The translations under genes were made by a program, and so were the position numbers. A stretch of 64,000 bases of DNA, from positions 310,001 to 374,000 of the forward strand of contig MU404070.1 of assembly GCA_022695795.1 (NCBI GenBank), in the 5' to 3' direction. Below are positions 1 to 12,895 of this stretch, piece by piece. The notes beneath the pieces were generated by a model that had not been told where the DNA came from, made no database searches, and worked only from the letters and a program-made list of their open reading frames with translations. Position 1 is the first letter of the stretch. The number at the start of each line of letters is the position of its first letter. Source of the stretch: Biscogniauxia marginata. Its lineage: Eukaryota; Ascomycota; Sordariomycetes; Xylariales; Xylariaceae.

Positions 1-1644
1 AAGTACGACGAAGGGGCTCGGACAAGGCGGGACGGAAAATGGTCACGTAGGCGCACACGGCACGGATAGCCTCAACGTACATAATACAGACCGACCGTTC
101 GCTCTACGACCCAAGAATAAGAAAAAAGAAGATAGTAAAAGGGAATCCCTCCGACACGCCCTTTTTATTTCACGCTCGCTTCCTTGACGCGCCAAGTCCG
201 GCCCGGAAACGAGCTCTCTCTCTCGCTGGATGGACTATAGCTACTCCTGACGTTGGGATGTAGCCCGGGTTTCGCAGTCTAGTGAAGAGTTCCATGCGCT
301 CGCACGTGGGAACGAACGCCGTGGCGGCGCCACTTCGGGGGTAAAAGGGGGGGAGGGGGGTATGGGATCCCTGGTTGGCTTTTACCTAGGTAGGTAGGCA
401 TTTGGTTGGTGAGAAAAACGTCCCGTAGCGTTTCCCCCGACCACCACACCCCCCTCCCCCCCTTCCCTCTCTCCCACATGCTTGCTGATTGATGAATGCC
501 CGATATAACGGGCCAGTATGTGCTGGCTGATGTCATGCGCGGCTCTTGGCATGTGGGAAGGAAAACAAGAAGGAAGGAAAGGGGAAAATTGTCTCGGGAG
601 ATCCCGAGACAAGAAAAATAAAATAAAAGGTCGTTGAGATAGGACTCATGTAATACTTTCTTCTCACATGCTCGTTGTCAATGGACTCGAGAACCGGCGT
701 TATCTTGTGTTACCTACCTACCTGGTAGCACACACAAGGATGAGGGGGGAAATGTGATGGGGGATGTTTCTTGGTTGGTCAGGATTGTGTCTTTGTCTCG
801 TGTGCGACATATTTTTGTTGTGAAAATATCGCTCCCAACCCCCCCGTGATCGGTAGGAGTGGGTGTAATAGTACCATAGCAGTTACGAGAGGAGGGGATT
901 TCATGAAGATGGGATTGTCACCCGGGCATGTAATGTATATATGTATATATGTATGTATATAGCTCATCCCTAGCCGTATCTTGGGCAGATACCTACCGGA
1001 ATTTCCTCTAATTCGTTCGTGCGACATCTAGGTAGGTATTATCAAGTGTTGGGCTTGTTCTTGCGTGGTAAATGTAAGACATAAGCAATCTTATGGCGTA
1101 GTGGTTCTTGCACACGTGCGAAACCCTTACGTAGTTAGTTGAGACAACGGCCGTGAGATTTTAGGGTCCGTGACAATAGGGTTTTTTCTCATTTATTGCT
1201 GAAATGAGACTGTGTTTAGGTAGGTACTTCCATATATTGTTAACCGGTTTAGGGAGCGTCGGTTGCGAACCGTTGGTATGGCTAGACTGCATGGTTGGTT
1301 CATTTGACAAGTACCTAGGTAGGTATCAATGGCCGAGCTGCACAGCTCCCGGAGCCGCAGGAGACGGGAATAGTTACCTTGTTTAATGGCCGACAATGTG
1401 TCGCGTGGAGGTACAGGGGGAGAGCTTCGATAAGCATCAAACTTGCAATTTATTGATTCTCGACACGAGAAACCATACAAATGGAGGCTGCATTATAAAG
1501 CAGATCAGTCACGTTTCATGATTGATAAAAAAATATATATATCACAAGCCATCTTGCAGATATTGCTATAAAGCATGCTGATACTATAACCTAACTCCAA
1601 GGGGTTTTATTGATATTTCGTTTCGTATCTATTTGCGGACCTAG
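1..1644. other. intergenic, no gene recognised
   Basis: No open frame here looks like a known protein, and the short ORFs on both strands overlap each other and have no recognisable motif. The stretch holds a perfect hairpin at 589-612, a TATATG-type microsatellite near 930-962 and several copies of the short motif TACCTACCTA/TAGGTAGGTA (near 387, 709, 1030, 1217 and 1312). It is the downstream flank of the dehydrogenase gene that ends at 1645. Confidence 0.6.
589..612. repeat. perfect 10-bp inverted repeat
   Basis: TTGTCTCGGG and its exact reverse complement CCCGAGACAA flank a 4-nt loop (AGAT). It lies in intergenic DNA. A related smaller palindrome built on GGAGACA/TGTCTCC sits at 3335-3351. 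Its role is unknown; it could be a transcript hairpin or a protein-binding site. Confidence 0.6.
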
Positions 1645-2800
1645 CTATGCCGAATCCTGAGGATATACTGTTCCGCCCTGCCGCCTGATCTCGTCGCATA
1701 ACTCCATCACGCGGATGGTCTCCGACCAGGGCACGATGGGGCTCTCCTTCCGGCCGGCGGCGAGGTCGAGGGCCGTGTTGTCGGCCTCGTAGATGAACCC
1801 CTGCGCCGCGCGCTCGTAGTCGTACTTCTTGCCCGCGGGCTTCTCGTCGCCGGTCCACTTGGGGTAGACGGTGAAGGAGCGCGGGTGCGACGGCACGATC
1901 CCCTCGACCTCGACGAAGCCGTCCGTGCCGTCGATCGTCGCGATGATCTGCGAGCTGCCCCGGCCCCGCTCCGTCGTCGCCGTCACGACGCCCTGGCGCC
2001 CGCTGCTCGCGTACTGCAGGATCGCGCTGGTCGTCACCTCGACGCCGTCGACGAACGACTGCGCCGCCAGGACCTTGGGCGTCTCGCTGCGTGCCGGCGT
2101 GCGCGGGTCCAGCGCGAGGATCGCCCACGTCAGCGAGTACACGCCGATGTCCAGCAGGGCCCCGGCGCCGAGGCCGAGGTCCTTGTAGCGCGACGTCGCC
2201 GGGAGCTTGGCCATGTCGATCGGCATCTGGAAGTCGGACGTCGCGCGGAACACCTCGCCGATGGCCTTGTCCTCGTACAGAAGCTTCCTCAGGTCGGCGA
2301 CCATGGGGCGGTGCCGCAGCCACATGGCCTCGGCCACGTAGACGCCCTTCGCCTTGGCGGCGTCGAAGACCTCCCTCGCCTCGCGCGCGTTGATGGTGAA
2401 GGCCTTCTCGCAGAGCACGTTCTTGCCCGCCGCGATCGCGGCGAGGCACTCCCGCTTGTGGAAGCCGTGCGGGGTGCCGATGTAGACGCAGTCGACGTCG
2501 GGGTCGTTGTAGACCTCCCCGTAGCTGGCGTAGAGGGCCGGCTGGTCTGGCACGTCCTTGAGGTACTTGGCGGCAAAGCCGCGGCTCTTCTCAAGAGACG
2601 ACGACCCGATGGCTTGGATGATGTGCTTGGCTTTGGCGTCGGTGCGAGGCAGGACAAGATCTCCCACGAACCATGACGAGATTAATCCCGTGGCTGACGA
2701 TTGTTAGCGACTCGATCTCGGGACTATCGTGGTGATAATATTCTATATGTGACTTACTTATAATGCCCCAGCGGCATGTTGGAAGTTCTGTGCTAGCCAT
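1645..2800 (-). CDS. Gfo/Idh/MocA-family oxidoreductase, dihydrodiol/D-xylose dehydrogenase-like
   Basis: Two exons, 2758-2800 and 1645-2693, are joined over a 64-nt GTAAGT...CAG intron and give 363 residues, a normal length for the family. The join restores the N-terminal strand RWGIITTGLISSWFV, the start of the NAD(P)-binding Rossmann fold. The family motif reads LCEKAFTINARE around residue 115-125, where the usual EKP is EKA but the catalytic-type lysine is kept. YVAEAMWLR follows, then LLDIGVYSL in the C-terminal substrate domain. Relatives (trans-1,2-dihydrobenzene-1,2-diol dehydrogenase and NADP-dependent D-xylose 1-dehydrogenase) oxidise sugars or diols with NADP. The substrate cannot be told from sequence. 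There is no targeting signal, so it is probably cytosolic. A long overlapping frame on the opposite strand is a GC-rich shadow. Confidence 0.9.
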
Positions 2801-3334
2801 TTTGCCTCACGATGGTTCTGGCGGTAGGAATACCGAGACTAGGGGCAAGTCGGCTACCTATATAAGGAATGCGGAGGGGTGACGTTTGGGTTGTACATTT
2901 GCGTCATATCCGAAGTCGCTAAGCTACGTCCATTTCCATACCTACCTACCTAGTCATCTATAATGGGTATAGTCGGTGGCTGCCACAAGGAAAATCTGGG
3001 GGTCCGTTCCACTTCTCCCTAACCCCCTCTCCCCTAACCTATTTAGTAGCCCTTTCTACACGGAGAACTCCACGATAATATTCCAGCCAAGACTTTGACA
3101 CATAGATAGTGTAGTTTCGTTGTGTCTTCATGCCCTGATTTCGCTTAGTCTTTGGTACTCGCTTGCTTACAAATATGGGCTGAGATCGTTCGACGGTAAC
3201 ACCTCTCTATTACCTCTTACAGCCAAGCGAAAGAACATTCTCCCCAAGCTTATAAATATAATGAACACGACAGCTTCAAAGTCGAATCGGATATTAGGTC
3301 GGATGATTCGGAACGGCCTCGGGTCTAAATGTCT

Positions 3335-3351
3335 CGGAGACATTGTCTCCG
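3335..3351. repeat. 8-bp palindrome
   Basis: CGGAGACA and TGTCTCCG are exact inverted copies separated by one T. It lies in non-coding sequence. The GTCTC core is shared with the hairpin at 589-612. Confidence 0.4.
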
Positions 3352-6300
3352 GGAGAGGAATACGATCTGTAGACCGCCTGAGTCGGATCTCCGACGTCGA
3401 CGTGTTCCTCGTGTTCCCCTATATCGAACTACAGTCAGCCCAGTTTATTGACCTACACATGCATAAATATCTTACAAATGCCTCGCCATTGTAGATCTAT
3501 CTCTTATCCCGAGCTCTACGTGAACCTCAATACTCTCGGCGGGAACACAGCAGTCTTTCCCGTTAGGTTTCAATGCAGGCGTAATTCCTCTGGTATAAAC
3601 GAACCATAAATCTTGGATGGCTTCTCCGGAGATAGTAGAAATGACTGCCTTGATTAATATGCTCCTGGTCCACGTTGAAGGATAGATAGATGAAGACCCT
3701 CAATTGACTCTTCTCACCCAGACACAATAAGTACAAACCCAGATAATAGATATATGAATATAGCACCACTAATGTTGTTAGTGATAGCTTTAATCATCCA
3801 TAATCTTTTCGCTTCCCGTGTCCAAGTCTCGTTCAAGCATAGCCGTATTTGTATGTTCGAATTGCAAGGTAGTTGGTTGGAAACATTTGCAGTACATAAT
3901 TCTCACATCTACTAGTGCTTCTTACCTGACGTCAAATCTCTCGAGCCGTAACTGTTAGATTGGGAGAGGCTTTAGTATTACGTTACGCTAATCTTAGTTA
4001 GAAGCCCTCATATAGAGACTTATTAGTTGTAACATTTTTGCTTTAGGTAGCCCGAGCTTTAGGTTATGGGGAGAACCTGTTTAAAAATGTCAATTGTGGG
4101 TATATTAAAAGACACAAGATCTTGCGTCGTAGATTACCCTGAAATGAAATGTGTTAACGTGATTATCTTAATTTGAAAGAATTTGCGCTGTGGTGAAGAA
4201 CATTATAAAATATGAAAATGTAAGCGGGCCAATAATAAAAAGAGAGGGAAAGAGAAAGGGGAAAAGGAGAAGACAGGATATGTACTTGATAACTACGTAG
4301 ATTAAGGTAGTAAATATTTATTCGATTCGTTCCTTATCTGTGCCATTGAAAAGGTAGGTGGCGCATTATGTAATAGCCCGCGAATTACGAACAAATTCTT
4401 TTACTATGAACCTCCTTGATTGTAATGATTTATTATTGTGACTCTTTTCGACGATCTGTCGGAGGAGTAGCAGCTAGCGTAAGAAGATTGGTAAGAGGGT
4501 AAGAGTTGAAGACCTCGGAGGTGATCAGTGGCATTTATAAGGCGGCTTCATAGCATAAGTCATTCTTAAGTAGGTTGCCTTCTCCCCAGAGGGCTTAAGA
4601 AGGCTCTCTAGCGATAATACCAATTGCCATAGTTTCATCTCAGCCTTTTATTCTCCGTCTTATTCCTCTAACAGTTTATAACAGTGAGGAGAGTGAGCTG
4701 TACAAAATCACTAGGGAAACAGAGAAGTTAGGTTTGTGTGTGTGTGTACAGGATCGCCCACCCGTGTATCTCTAATTCTATTTATCACGTAACAGCTGCA
4801 TTAATTATTACCCGTTACTATGATATTTTTCATAATAACCCTTATTATTCTGTTCAGACATTAGTAAATTTTGAATATTGTACTTGCAGAGTTGTAGCTT
4901 GTGAGGTGATGATGGTAGTAGGTGTGAAATCGTATAGTTAGCCGGCTAGGTTCAATAGTGTAGTCGATTCTGTGCAATACTCTGTGTGGTAAATAATCCC
5001 CAAGCTCTGACATAAGCCAATAGTCAGTGTTGCGGAACCCTATTGATTAGTGTTAGATCCAAGCTAAGATAATAATATCTTGGGGTGGGATGAATACACC
5101 CATTACAGTTGAAGAAACCTACACTATAACAGCATAATAAATTTCGGGGTTTATCCATCATGAGTTTAGACACGAATGGGAATTCTGAGAGTGATTGATC
5201 GTAATAGCGGGTGGCTTTGGTCTAACAGTCTGAAACTATACACGTCAGTATCTTCCCTAGAGAGACATTATGAACTTGAGTCTACGTGATTATGTAACTC
5301 AACTAGGTTCCTAGATTGATTACCTAGGTGATGACAAACATCTGGGCCTATATCGTACTGTTCTCCTTGGGAATTACAAATAGAGGCTCGTGCGAATACT
5401 GGCTGACTGTGCCAGAAGAGATGTTACTAATAGACTTCATGCATTCAGAAAATTACGTATCACATTCTCGTGAGGCTGTACTGTACCTACTACTGTTTCA
5501 CAGCTAGTAAGGAGGACGGTACCTAGTACTAGGGATGTTAAGGCTATAAGAAACCCGAAATGGAATAGATGGACATGCCATACATATTACATAACATATA
5601 AATATCACACAAATTAGAGTATTCATCAACGATCGAATGTAATATTCAGAAGACACTGTTCACATGTGAAATGAATGGTACGCTGCTTGTAATCCAGACG
5701 AGTCATGTGATCGATTATACCGGAAATATGTGTATTATTGGGTAGAAATGCGTCGTAGTATGTCCGTACGTAGTTAATCAACGAGGAAATTAAAGAGTTG
5801 TATGAAAGTGAATCCTGAAATGCACAAACATCTCTAGTATCATGGCATGATCAAAAGAACTTGAGAACTAGTTATCATCAGTTGAGGAGATTGAAATGGT
5901 ACCAACAGCTAGTCGCTAACTTCTCGATAAACAAGGCTAATTATATTTGCATTACGGACTTGCTATGGGGCTGGTTGGTATTGACGAACAAGGTGCGAGG
6001 ACGAAAGCCTCGAATCGGTCAGGCCGCTCTGTAATCTCTAACCGAGAGGTTCTCAGCCGGCGGGACACGCATCCCCTCGCTAGCTAGTAATTTATCAACT
6101 ACGTAAGAAACTTGTCTTAATTCCCTGTTTCGCTTATTATTGCCCCCAGTGTTTCCGTTGATTCGCCAGCATGATATAATTTATTGATATCCTGGGGGTA
6201 GTCACTGGATAAGGGAGAATTTATTAAAGACTCTAATTTGAAGTGAGAAACCTAATAGTATGCCGTTCATGCTCACCGTCCTCCTGGGAACTTTTGTTAT

Positions 6301-6768
6301 CAGCAGCAGTTGCTGTAACAATAGCGGTGGGAGGTCTCGTCACTTCTCATCTTTTTAACCATGTCAATAATAATACCTACATTGAATCCCCTGTCACGCT
6401 GAACACTGCCATGACGATGATACTAGCGTAGAATGTTACCTCGGAGCCAAGCCCGACAGCACGTAACGGCTACCGACAGGCCGTGGGAGCTAAAGGTGAA
6501 ACATGGTTCTCGCTCGATGTGGTCACCAGTGCGGCTGAGTCTAGGTACTGTCTAATATGATGTTGGTTCTTATACAGGCCAGCCTGAGACATCGATGATA
6601 GATTTAGACTTATGCACTTACAAGATCACCATTTGAATCAAGGAATAGCATTGCAGGCGCTATGGATGTAGAAATAAGATCTGCTGATCTCGACGGGCTG
6701 AGTTCATTCGTGAAGTGGGAGATAGAGGACAATGCTGGCAAGATGTATTGAAATGGAACCGCCACCAT

Positions 6769-6790
6769 CACCGCCGCCGCCGCCGCCGCC
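6769..6790 (+). repeat. CCG trinucleotide microsatellite
   Basis: An ACC/CCG run of about seven units in otherwise AT-rich non-coding DNA. Confidence 0.7.
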
Positions 6791-8084
6791 TTCTTTAAAA
6801 CGATTGATCAGTCAGGAGATATTCTTGGCATATTTTCCGAACTGCAACGGTGAAGAGGTTTTGTGTGTACTGACAGTTAGGTACTGATTATAATGATAAG
6901 ATCAATCCTAGTGGCGGATTGGCCCGCGAAGGGACCTACCGGCTCGCGGTGTCATGTTTCAGGGTTTTCGGTTATAGATTCTTCAATTCCGAGGAACCCG
7001 TCCTACCGACCTTCGTCAGTGCAGATGACTCCACGATTTCACCTAACAGGGGTGAGATGTCAGGGGGCGGCACCAACGCTCGGCCTCGAGGGAGGCTTGT
7101 GCGTGTTGTATATACATAGAACGACGCAAACATGTGAAAATCTCTGCCGCACTTCCACGTGTGTTTGTAAATCTCGTTGGTACAAGCTTGGACCTTTGGT
7201 AGGTTTAGCCAGTATGGTGTTCTAGTCATGGTACCTATTTACTGCTTTAACTGGGACTGAAAATGGGTTATAGAAGTATCATTTATACCCTCCATGCCCA
7301 CTTCCCGTTAACCAGACTGTGGCTTGTTCTATTAGACAAAAGACCAGATCTACACACATAGAACACACATAGACTTGGCATGCTAATAGAAGGTGAAAAT
7401 TAGTCATGTGATTAGCTTTTTGGTTACTAGTGAGTTCTGTTGTCAGTCCAGGGTCAACTCCGTATAGACGGCTTCAATTGCCCTATACGCAATCTGGGTG
7501 GAGAAACTCTTTAAAAAGACGTTTCATATCCCTGTATACTACCACTGCCTTCTAGAAGACAGATTTCGAAAACTGAATATGGTAACACTTATGTTGTAGT
7601 TTTGTCCAACACAATGTATGATAACTATCTTTGAGATCTTTTCTATGGCAACAGGAAGAAACGATATAAAGCACGAACATCCCACAGGAGAAGAGTATTA
7701 CTAAATTTGGCATTTAGTGGATCAACACAGGGTCCCATGCTTGTCCATAGCGGATCTAATCAGCTCGCCGGTTTATGCGCAACGTCTTCGCGGGGATGTA
7801 GTTTCACTGTGCTATGTAGTATGTAACCGGCTACCATCCCATATTCAATTCCGTGCCTGGGTGACTGGTTGAGTAGCCTGCATGCCTCGACAGGGTTCAT
7901 CGGGTGGAACCCCGAATGCCAGGTATCTACCGTAGTAGTATCGCCGTGGAGTTTATGGTGGCGGAGGAATCCTGGAATTCTCGCGTGGTCAGCCTTATTT
8001 TTGTAGCTTTGGTTTCCTCAGCCATCCCGCCGCTTCGTTCCCGCAATCATCCTTTGGAAGCTAGATACCGGTCAAGATGCTACC

Positions 8085-9565
8085 ATGGGATCCCCGCGTG
8101 CCGAATATCAATTTGTGTCGCCGGAAAAACAGGTAAATGCTGGCATCTGGAGTCTGTTCGCGGGTGCGACCGTTTTCCTCGGGGTTCGGCTCTGGTGCAA
8201 GGTGACGCGACGAAACGGTCTCTGGTACGACGACTATATTCTTATCCTCGCCTGGGTCAGTACTCTCCCGACAAATACGGCTTCGAAACTCCCCTGACCG
8301 GCTAAAATCTAGGCGAACCTCTTAGCTACCGATGCAGTTATTACCCATGAGATGGCGACCGGCTATGTTACGAAGACCTGGGACGACCGCATGTTAATTC
8401 TGATATCAGTGTCGTCGTGCGGGACATTACTCGGGCAGGCGTGGAGTAAAACAGCGTTTGCTGTATCTTTGCTCCGAATTACCAATCGATGGCAGCGGGC
8501 TAGTACGTCTCAAGGCTTTTTCTTCTTCTGGCATGTTACGAGGCTCTTGTTTCTGTCGACATTTAAACACTCCCCTGATAAGCAATGTGGGCTTTCAATC
8601 TCGGACAAAACATTCCAGAAGAACAAGTCACTGACCTCAAACCCGGCAGTTCTTTGGTTCTGTATAATCAGCCTAAATGTTATTGCGATTCTCAAACTCT
8701 TCGTGAGCTGGGCGAAGTATTGCGACCAACGCCTATTTCAGAATTACTGGAGAATGCAGGGGTTTTGCATCGATTACGACTTCACACAACGCTTAAAAAC
8801 TTTCGGCAACGTTTACAACATCGCTATGGACTTCGTACTCGCTATTTTTCCGTGGTTGGTTGTATGGAAACTCAAGATGAGTAGATGGGAGAAGGTTGGC
8901 CTCTGTTGGACGATGAGCCTTGGGGTTTTCGTGGCCATGATATCGGCTGCTAGGGTTGCCTGGACGACGAGTCCCAATAACGAACGTTATGATGATTATT
9001 ACTTTTGTAAGTGGCTCACAAGTTCCCTTGTTGACTTTGATATAGCACAACTGACTAACAACTCAAACAGGGCGACAGGGCTTAGGAATGGTTTGGTAAG
9101 CGATATCTTTGCAGTGCTTCCTCTAACCGACCCCTTGTCTCTTTCACTCGGAGGGGCTTGCACGTCATAGGAAGCTCTTCAAAGCCTATAATATCGACCT
9201 TGCGAGAGCTATTAAACGGGAGAGATCGCTAACGACTTAGTCATAGGTACTCAGCTGAGGTAGCTGGAACGATAATAGTACAATCGATACCAGTCATGCG
9301 ACCAATGCTACACGAAATGAAGTCATTACTTGAATCTCGACGAGTCGGTGATACGGAGGAAGGGCTGAGATCCCTAATCCAAGATCAACCATCTAATCGA
9401 TCAAGCCGTGGAAACGGCATGAACAACGCTCCAGAATACATCGCATTACACGGTATGCAAGTGCAGGACGCGAAGCCTCAGAATCTATCCCAAGTCTCGT
9501 TATCCCCATCAGAACTTGCGCGCGCGATAGAGGCGTCTCATACGCGACCACTAGACAAGCCTTAG
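8085..9565 (+). CDS. rhodopsin-domain integral membrane protein (fungal, PTH11-related superfamily)
   Basis: Five exons (8085-8259, 8338-8502, 8650-9006, 9071-9095, 9247-9565) give an uninterrupted 346-residue protein. All splice sites are GT-AG and the phases agree. Exon 4 is only 25 nt, and introns 2 and 4 are long (147 and 151 nt). Characteristic family pieces appear in order: DDYILILAW, ATGYVTKTWDDRM, SKTAFAVSLLR, LWFCIISLNV, GNVYNIAMDFVLAIFPW, KVGLCWTMSLGVFVA, DDYYFWRQGLGMVWYS and VAGTIIVQSIPVMRP. These are the hydrophobic helices and loops of the fungal seven-helix rhodopsin_fungal domain, followed by a polar C-terminal tail of about 90 residues. There is no N-terminal CFEM domain, so it is not a classic PTH11 receptor. 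The ligand is unknown. The gene stands alone between AT-rich deserts and shows no premature stop. Confidence 0.85.
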
Positions 9566-11659
9566 TCTTTGTCTACCCGCCTGGACCGGGATTATTGGAT
9601 TTTAAACGGATTACGCTTATGACTGCCTTTCCCTAATTGCATCTAGATGCTATCTCTGGTATAGAGAGTTGTATATATATCTTCTAATAACGACGGAATG
9701 ATAATAACAAATTACACGCATGAAATCATATAGAAGAGTGCCACGACGCAAGCCTTTACATATCAGTATGAACGACGACGTTGTTGATCGAAGAACTAGA
9801 ACTAGAGATACCTCATCGGCGACCTTTTTAATACGAAATAGTCTCTTTGTTCCGGGTCGGCCCTGCACCCGTGCCGTACCTTTACCATTCTCGGCCTTCT
9901 ATTAGTATAACAACAACTAGATGCCAGCGAAAGGCTCCTGAAATATAGGAGGGTGGTCAGCATGTAACTATGGTGCTTCCTCGGTCATATGAGAAAGTGA
10001 GAACCCGAAATTGAGGATAAGAAGCAATGCACTTTGGGAGAACGACAAAACTTACATTGCATGCTTGCTTTGGACTTAGTATGTGAGTCGCCCCATCTTC
10101 ACAGCCTCCCATGGTCGTCAATCCGGCCTGCACCAGTGGACTGTATTCTTCGGTGAACTAAACGCTTCAGGAGCGTCGATAGACATACAGGGCCTTTTCT
10201 GCTCACGTCACGGCCTTGGCAGCCAGGCTGTATGAGAGACTAAAACAGGTGAAAGCACTAGTGACAAGGATGATTAGTATGCCGACGTGGATATAATTGA
10301 TTAGGGCAATATTATTAGGCTGCTTACTGGTGTATGTTAATTTAAAACCACAAGCCGTAGCCATTCTGCCTAGTTGGTCTTCATAACGACCGGTGTCAGT
10401 ATCATATACAGCTGCGTTGTTGGAGTAAGCCGTAGATCACAAACACGGTCTCGGTGAGCTTAACCAATCCACTTGTATTTCTAAAAGTCAGCTCGATAAT
10501 GGATACGTAGTGTCACCTCGCAATGTTTTAGACCGGGGTAAGTCGCGTGGGGTTACTCAGATTTCCTAGTTGATTGTAGAGGGAGGTGATAGCAGCCTCG
10601 TAGATGGTAACCCACCGTCGTGACTCACGCTGGCAGAAGGTTCGCGGCCATGAGACTGTAATGATGGTTCGGAGAAAAAGGTATTATTGAGGCGAAAAGA
10701 GACCCTCCGTCTATGACGCTTTAGTTTCAGTTCCTAGCCTCGCGTAACAACCACCTGGTGATCTACCCATACATTACAAATCGTGACGGTGGGGAAGGGA
10801 GACAAAAGGTTACAGAAACGACCAATGAGTCAAGAAAGAGGATAAAGCCTTCGGAATCTCGATAAATCTCGGATAGACGTTCTCAAAATAGCAAAAAGAA
10901 GCTTGGGAACATGGCCTTATCACTCAGTCTGAACTTCTCGTTAACATATTTTATGAAGATCGAACCTTGAATCCCGCCCCTTATTCTTTAGCGAGGCCTA
11001 GGATTATCTAGAAATCGAGGACGTTAGATTGGACTGTAAGATAAGTGATCCGGAAATTTATGTCACCTCTTAGGTTGATACCATAAGCCCCCCAGAATCC
11101 TGACCGTAAGGCAGGCGATAGATACGAGGATCCAGATCCTACCTCATGTCCTCAACACCAACACTTGACACGCAGATCCCATGAGGCCTATCTAGTCAGA
11201 GCCTGCTGATATCAAATAATGTGTGAGAAAGAATTATGGCCTGCTTAAACAAAGCCTCACGGTAATGGAAAATCACCCAATTTCATGTTGATTGGCTAGT
11301 AGCTCATTGCTGAGTTGCATATACTTTGTGCCTCGCGTAACAGCATGCATCCAGAATTATATTGTCAAAACGCCACGATTATGGAAATACCGGCGAGAGA
11401 AAGAAATTGAATGTGCAATATTGCAAAAAGTGCAATTTCTGTGCAAGCACACGTCATTTGCGCATGATATGCCCCTTGGCATGTGTGCAGATTAGGGAAT
11501 GTGGTTTATAAATTGAGATGGGGTACTTATACTACATTAAAAATGGTTTACAATGTAAGTCTTCTCGCAAGTTCTTAAATATGAAGGACACTTGGAGAAT
11601 CCAGGCTATCCTTTACCTACCACTTTCTCGATAGTGACATTCAAAGGGGGAAAAAATAT

Positions 11660-11880
11660 CATTCTTACGTGCTGGACGTATTCTGGGAAGTAAGCAACGC
11701 CATCAATATGTCTATCGACATAGTCTTCGTGCTTGATAATGGTGGGGGCCGACTTTCCACTTGACCCTCATTTGATGGTGGCAATAATCCTCACATGTAC
11801 TGGGCTCGAGACCCTTTGACAAAAGGTCTTCCAGTCACAAGGACTTTGTCCTTTGGGCACAACTACAATCTGATGATGAT
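11660..11880 (-). pseudogene. unidentified decayed coding fragment
   Basis: On the minus strand one frame is almost open over this stretch and has an ordinary amino-acid mix, including KHEDYVDRHIDGVAYFPEY near its end. A single TGA interrupts it. There is no start and no flanking exon I can attach. The family is not recognised. It may be chance, but its surroundings are much more stop-rich. Confidence 0.25.
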
Positions 11881-12724
11881 GATGGAAAATCCTATCTAAA
11901 GACACTCTGAGGGCTTCTAATAGAATTTAGTCATTCTAGAGCCTCGCGAAGTCAAACACTGAATCACAAACTTCCCTAACAAATATTTATAGGGTTACAC
12001 TAACCATTATATCAATCTCAACCGATCATACCCGTATGCCACAGCCTCGGCGGAACCATCATCAAGAAAGCATCACCGCATGGTTCCCAAATATGAATGC
12101 AGCCTACGAACGCATTTAGAATACAATAAAACGAATTGGGATTATCGAGGCTCCAAATCACACTCGCCCTTGGCTATTGAAGTACATAGCTAGCTGTATG
12201 GTGAGTAAAGAAACCAGAATAACCCCCTAAAAGTTATGACGTCCCAGGAGCTTGATACCTATATATAGGGTTACTTCATAAGTTATAAATATCTACCGTG
12301 AGAAGCTATCCCTCGAATGTCTAGGTTATATCAGGACGATTGGTGTAGATATCGACAAATCTATTTAAATTCCCCAACAACTAACCAACTGTAGGTAGGC
12401 ATCTATTTGTACAGTACTCAATTTACCATGGATTTCAGCATCTTTAATTCTTGGGTCCAATTCCCGATCCCGGGCTTTCTAGCTAGGCTTTCCAGGCATT
12501 ATTGCTTCTAGATCTACCCTTCGCGATAACAGGATCGATATCTACAAGCTATTTTTAGCCAACCTCCAAAGACTCAAGCCTCAAACCAGAGGACCGCTTT
12601 GAATTATGTGCTGCTTTGGTATTCCACTGCTACGAAATACAGCCTATGAGATCTTAGGAAACTTCAATGTCCAAGACGATGCCAGAAGAATACTATTTAC
12701 TAAACCTCGCCACAACGATGTAAT

Positions 12725-12895
12725 ATTGAGCTCGTTAAACTATTGCTTCAAAATGGAGCATATCAAAACAGCATAGACGAATACACAGGACAGTATGCCC
12801 TGTCACATGGATTGGTATTTAGCGATATCCACAGGATAATGCTTCCCCTTGGTTACGACGTAAATGTCCCAGGAAGAGACTGTGACAGTGTATAG
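12725..12895 (+). pseudogene. ankyrin-repeat gene relic
   Basis: The plus-strand frame reads IELVKLLLQNGAYQNSID, then TGQYALSHGL, a linker and IMLPLGYDVNVPGRD, ending at TAG about position 12892. The spacing of LVKLLLxxGA, then TGxxxL, then LxxGxDVNxP fits ankyrin repeats. Stops and frame changes bound it on both sides, and no complete gene can be built. It is probably the remains of an ankyrin protein; these are often multi-copy in fungi and therefore RIP targets. Confidence 0.5.

Larger units (their letters stand above)
2801..8084. other. gene-poor AT-rich stretch
   Basis: No recognisable gene in 5.3 kb. The first few hundred bases are the promoter side of the dehydrogenase gene and carry TACCTACCTACCTAG near 2940. 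Beyond about 3.7 kb the sequence is AT-rich with dense stops in all frames. It includes a short palindrome at 3335-3351 and a CCG microsatellite near 6769-6790. I see no terminal repeats or transposase motifs that would identify an element. Confidence 0.55.

Noticed and set aside
1885..2676. 263-codon open frame on the plus strand over the dehydrogenase gene
   Set aside because: It is a GC-rich shadow: Arg/Asp/Val low complexity, no motif, fully overlapped by a gene with clear family signatures.
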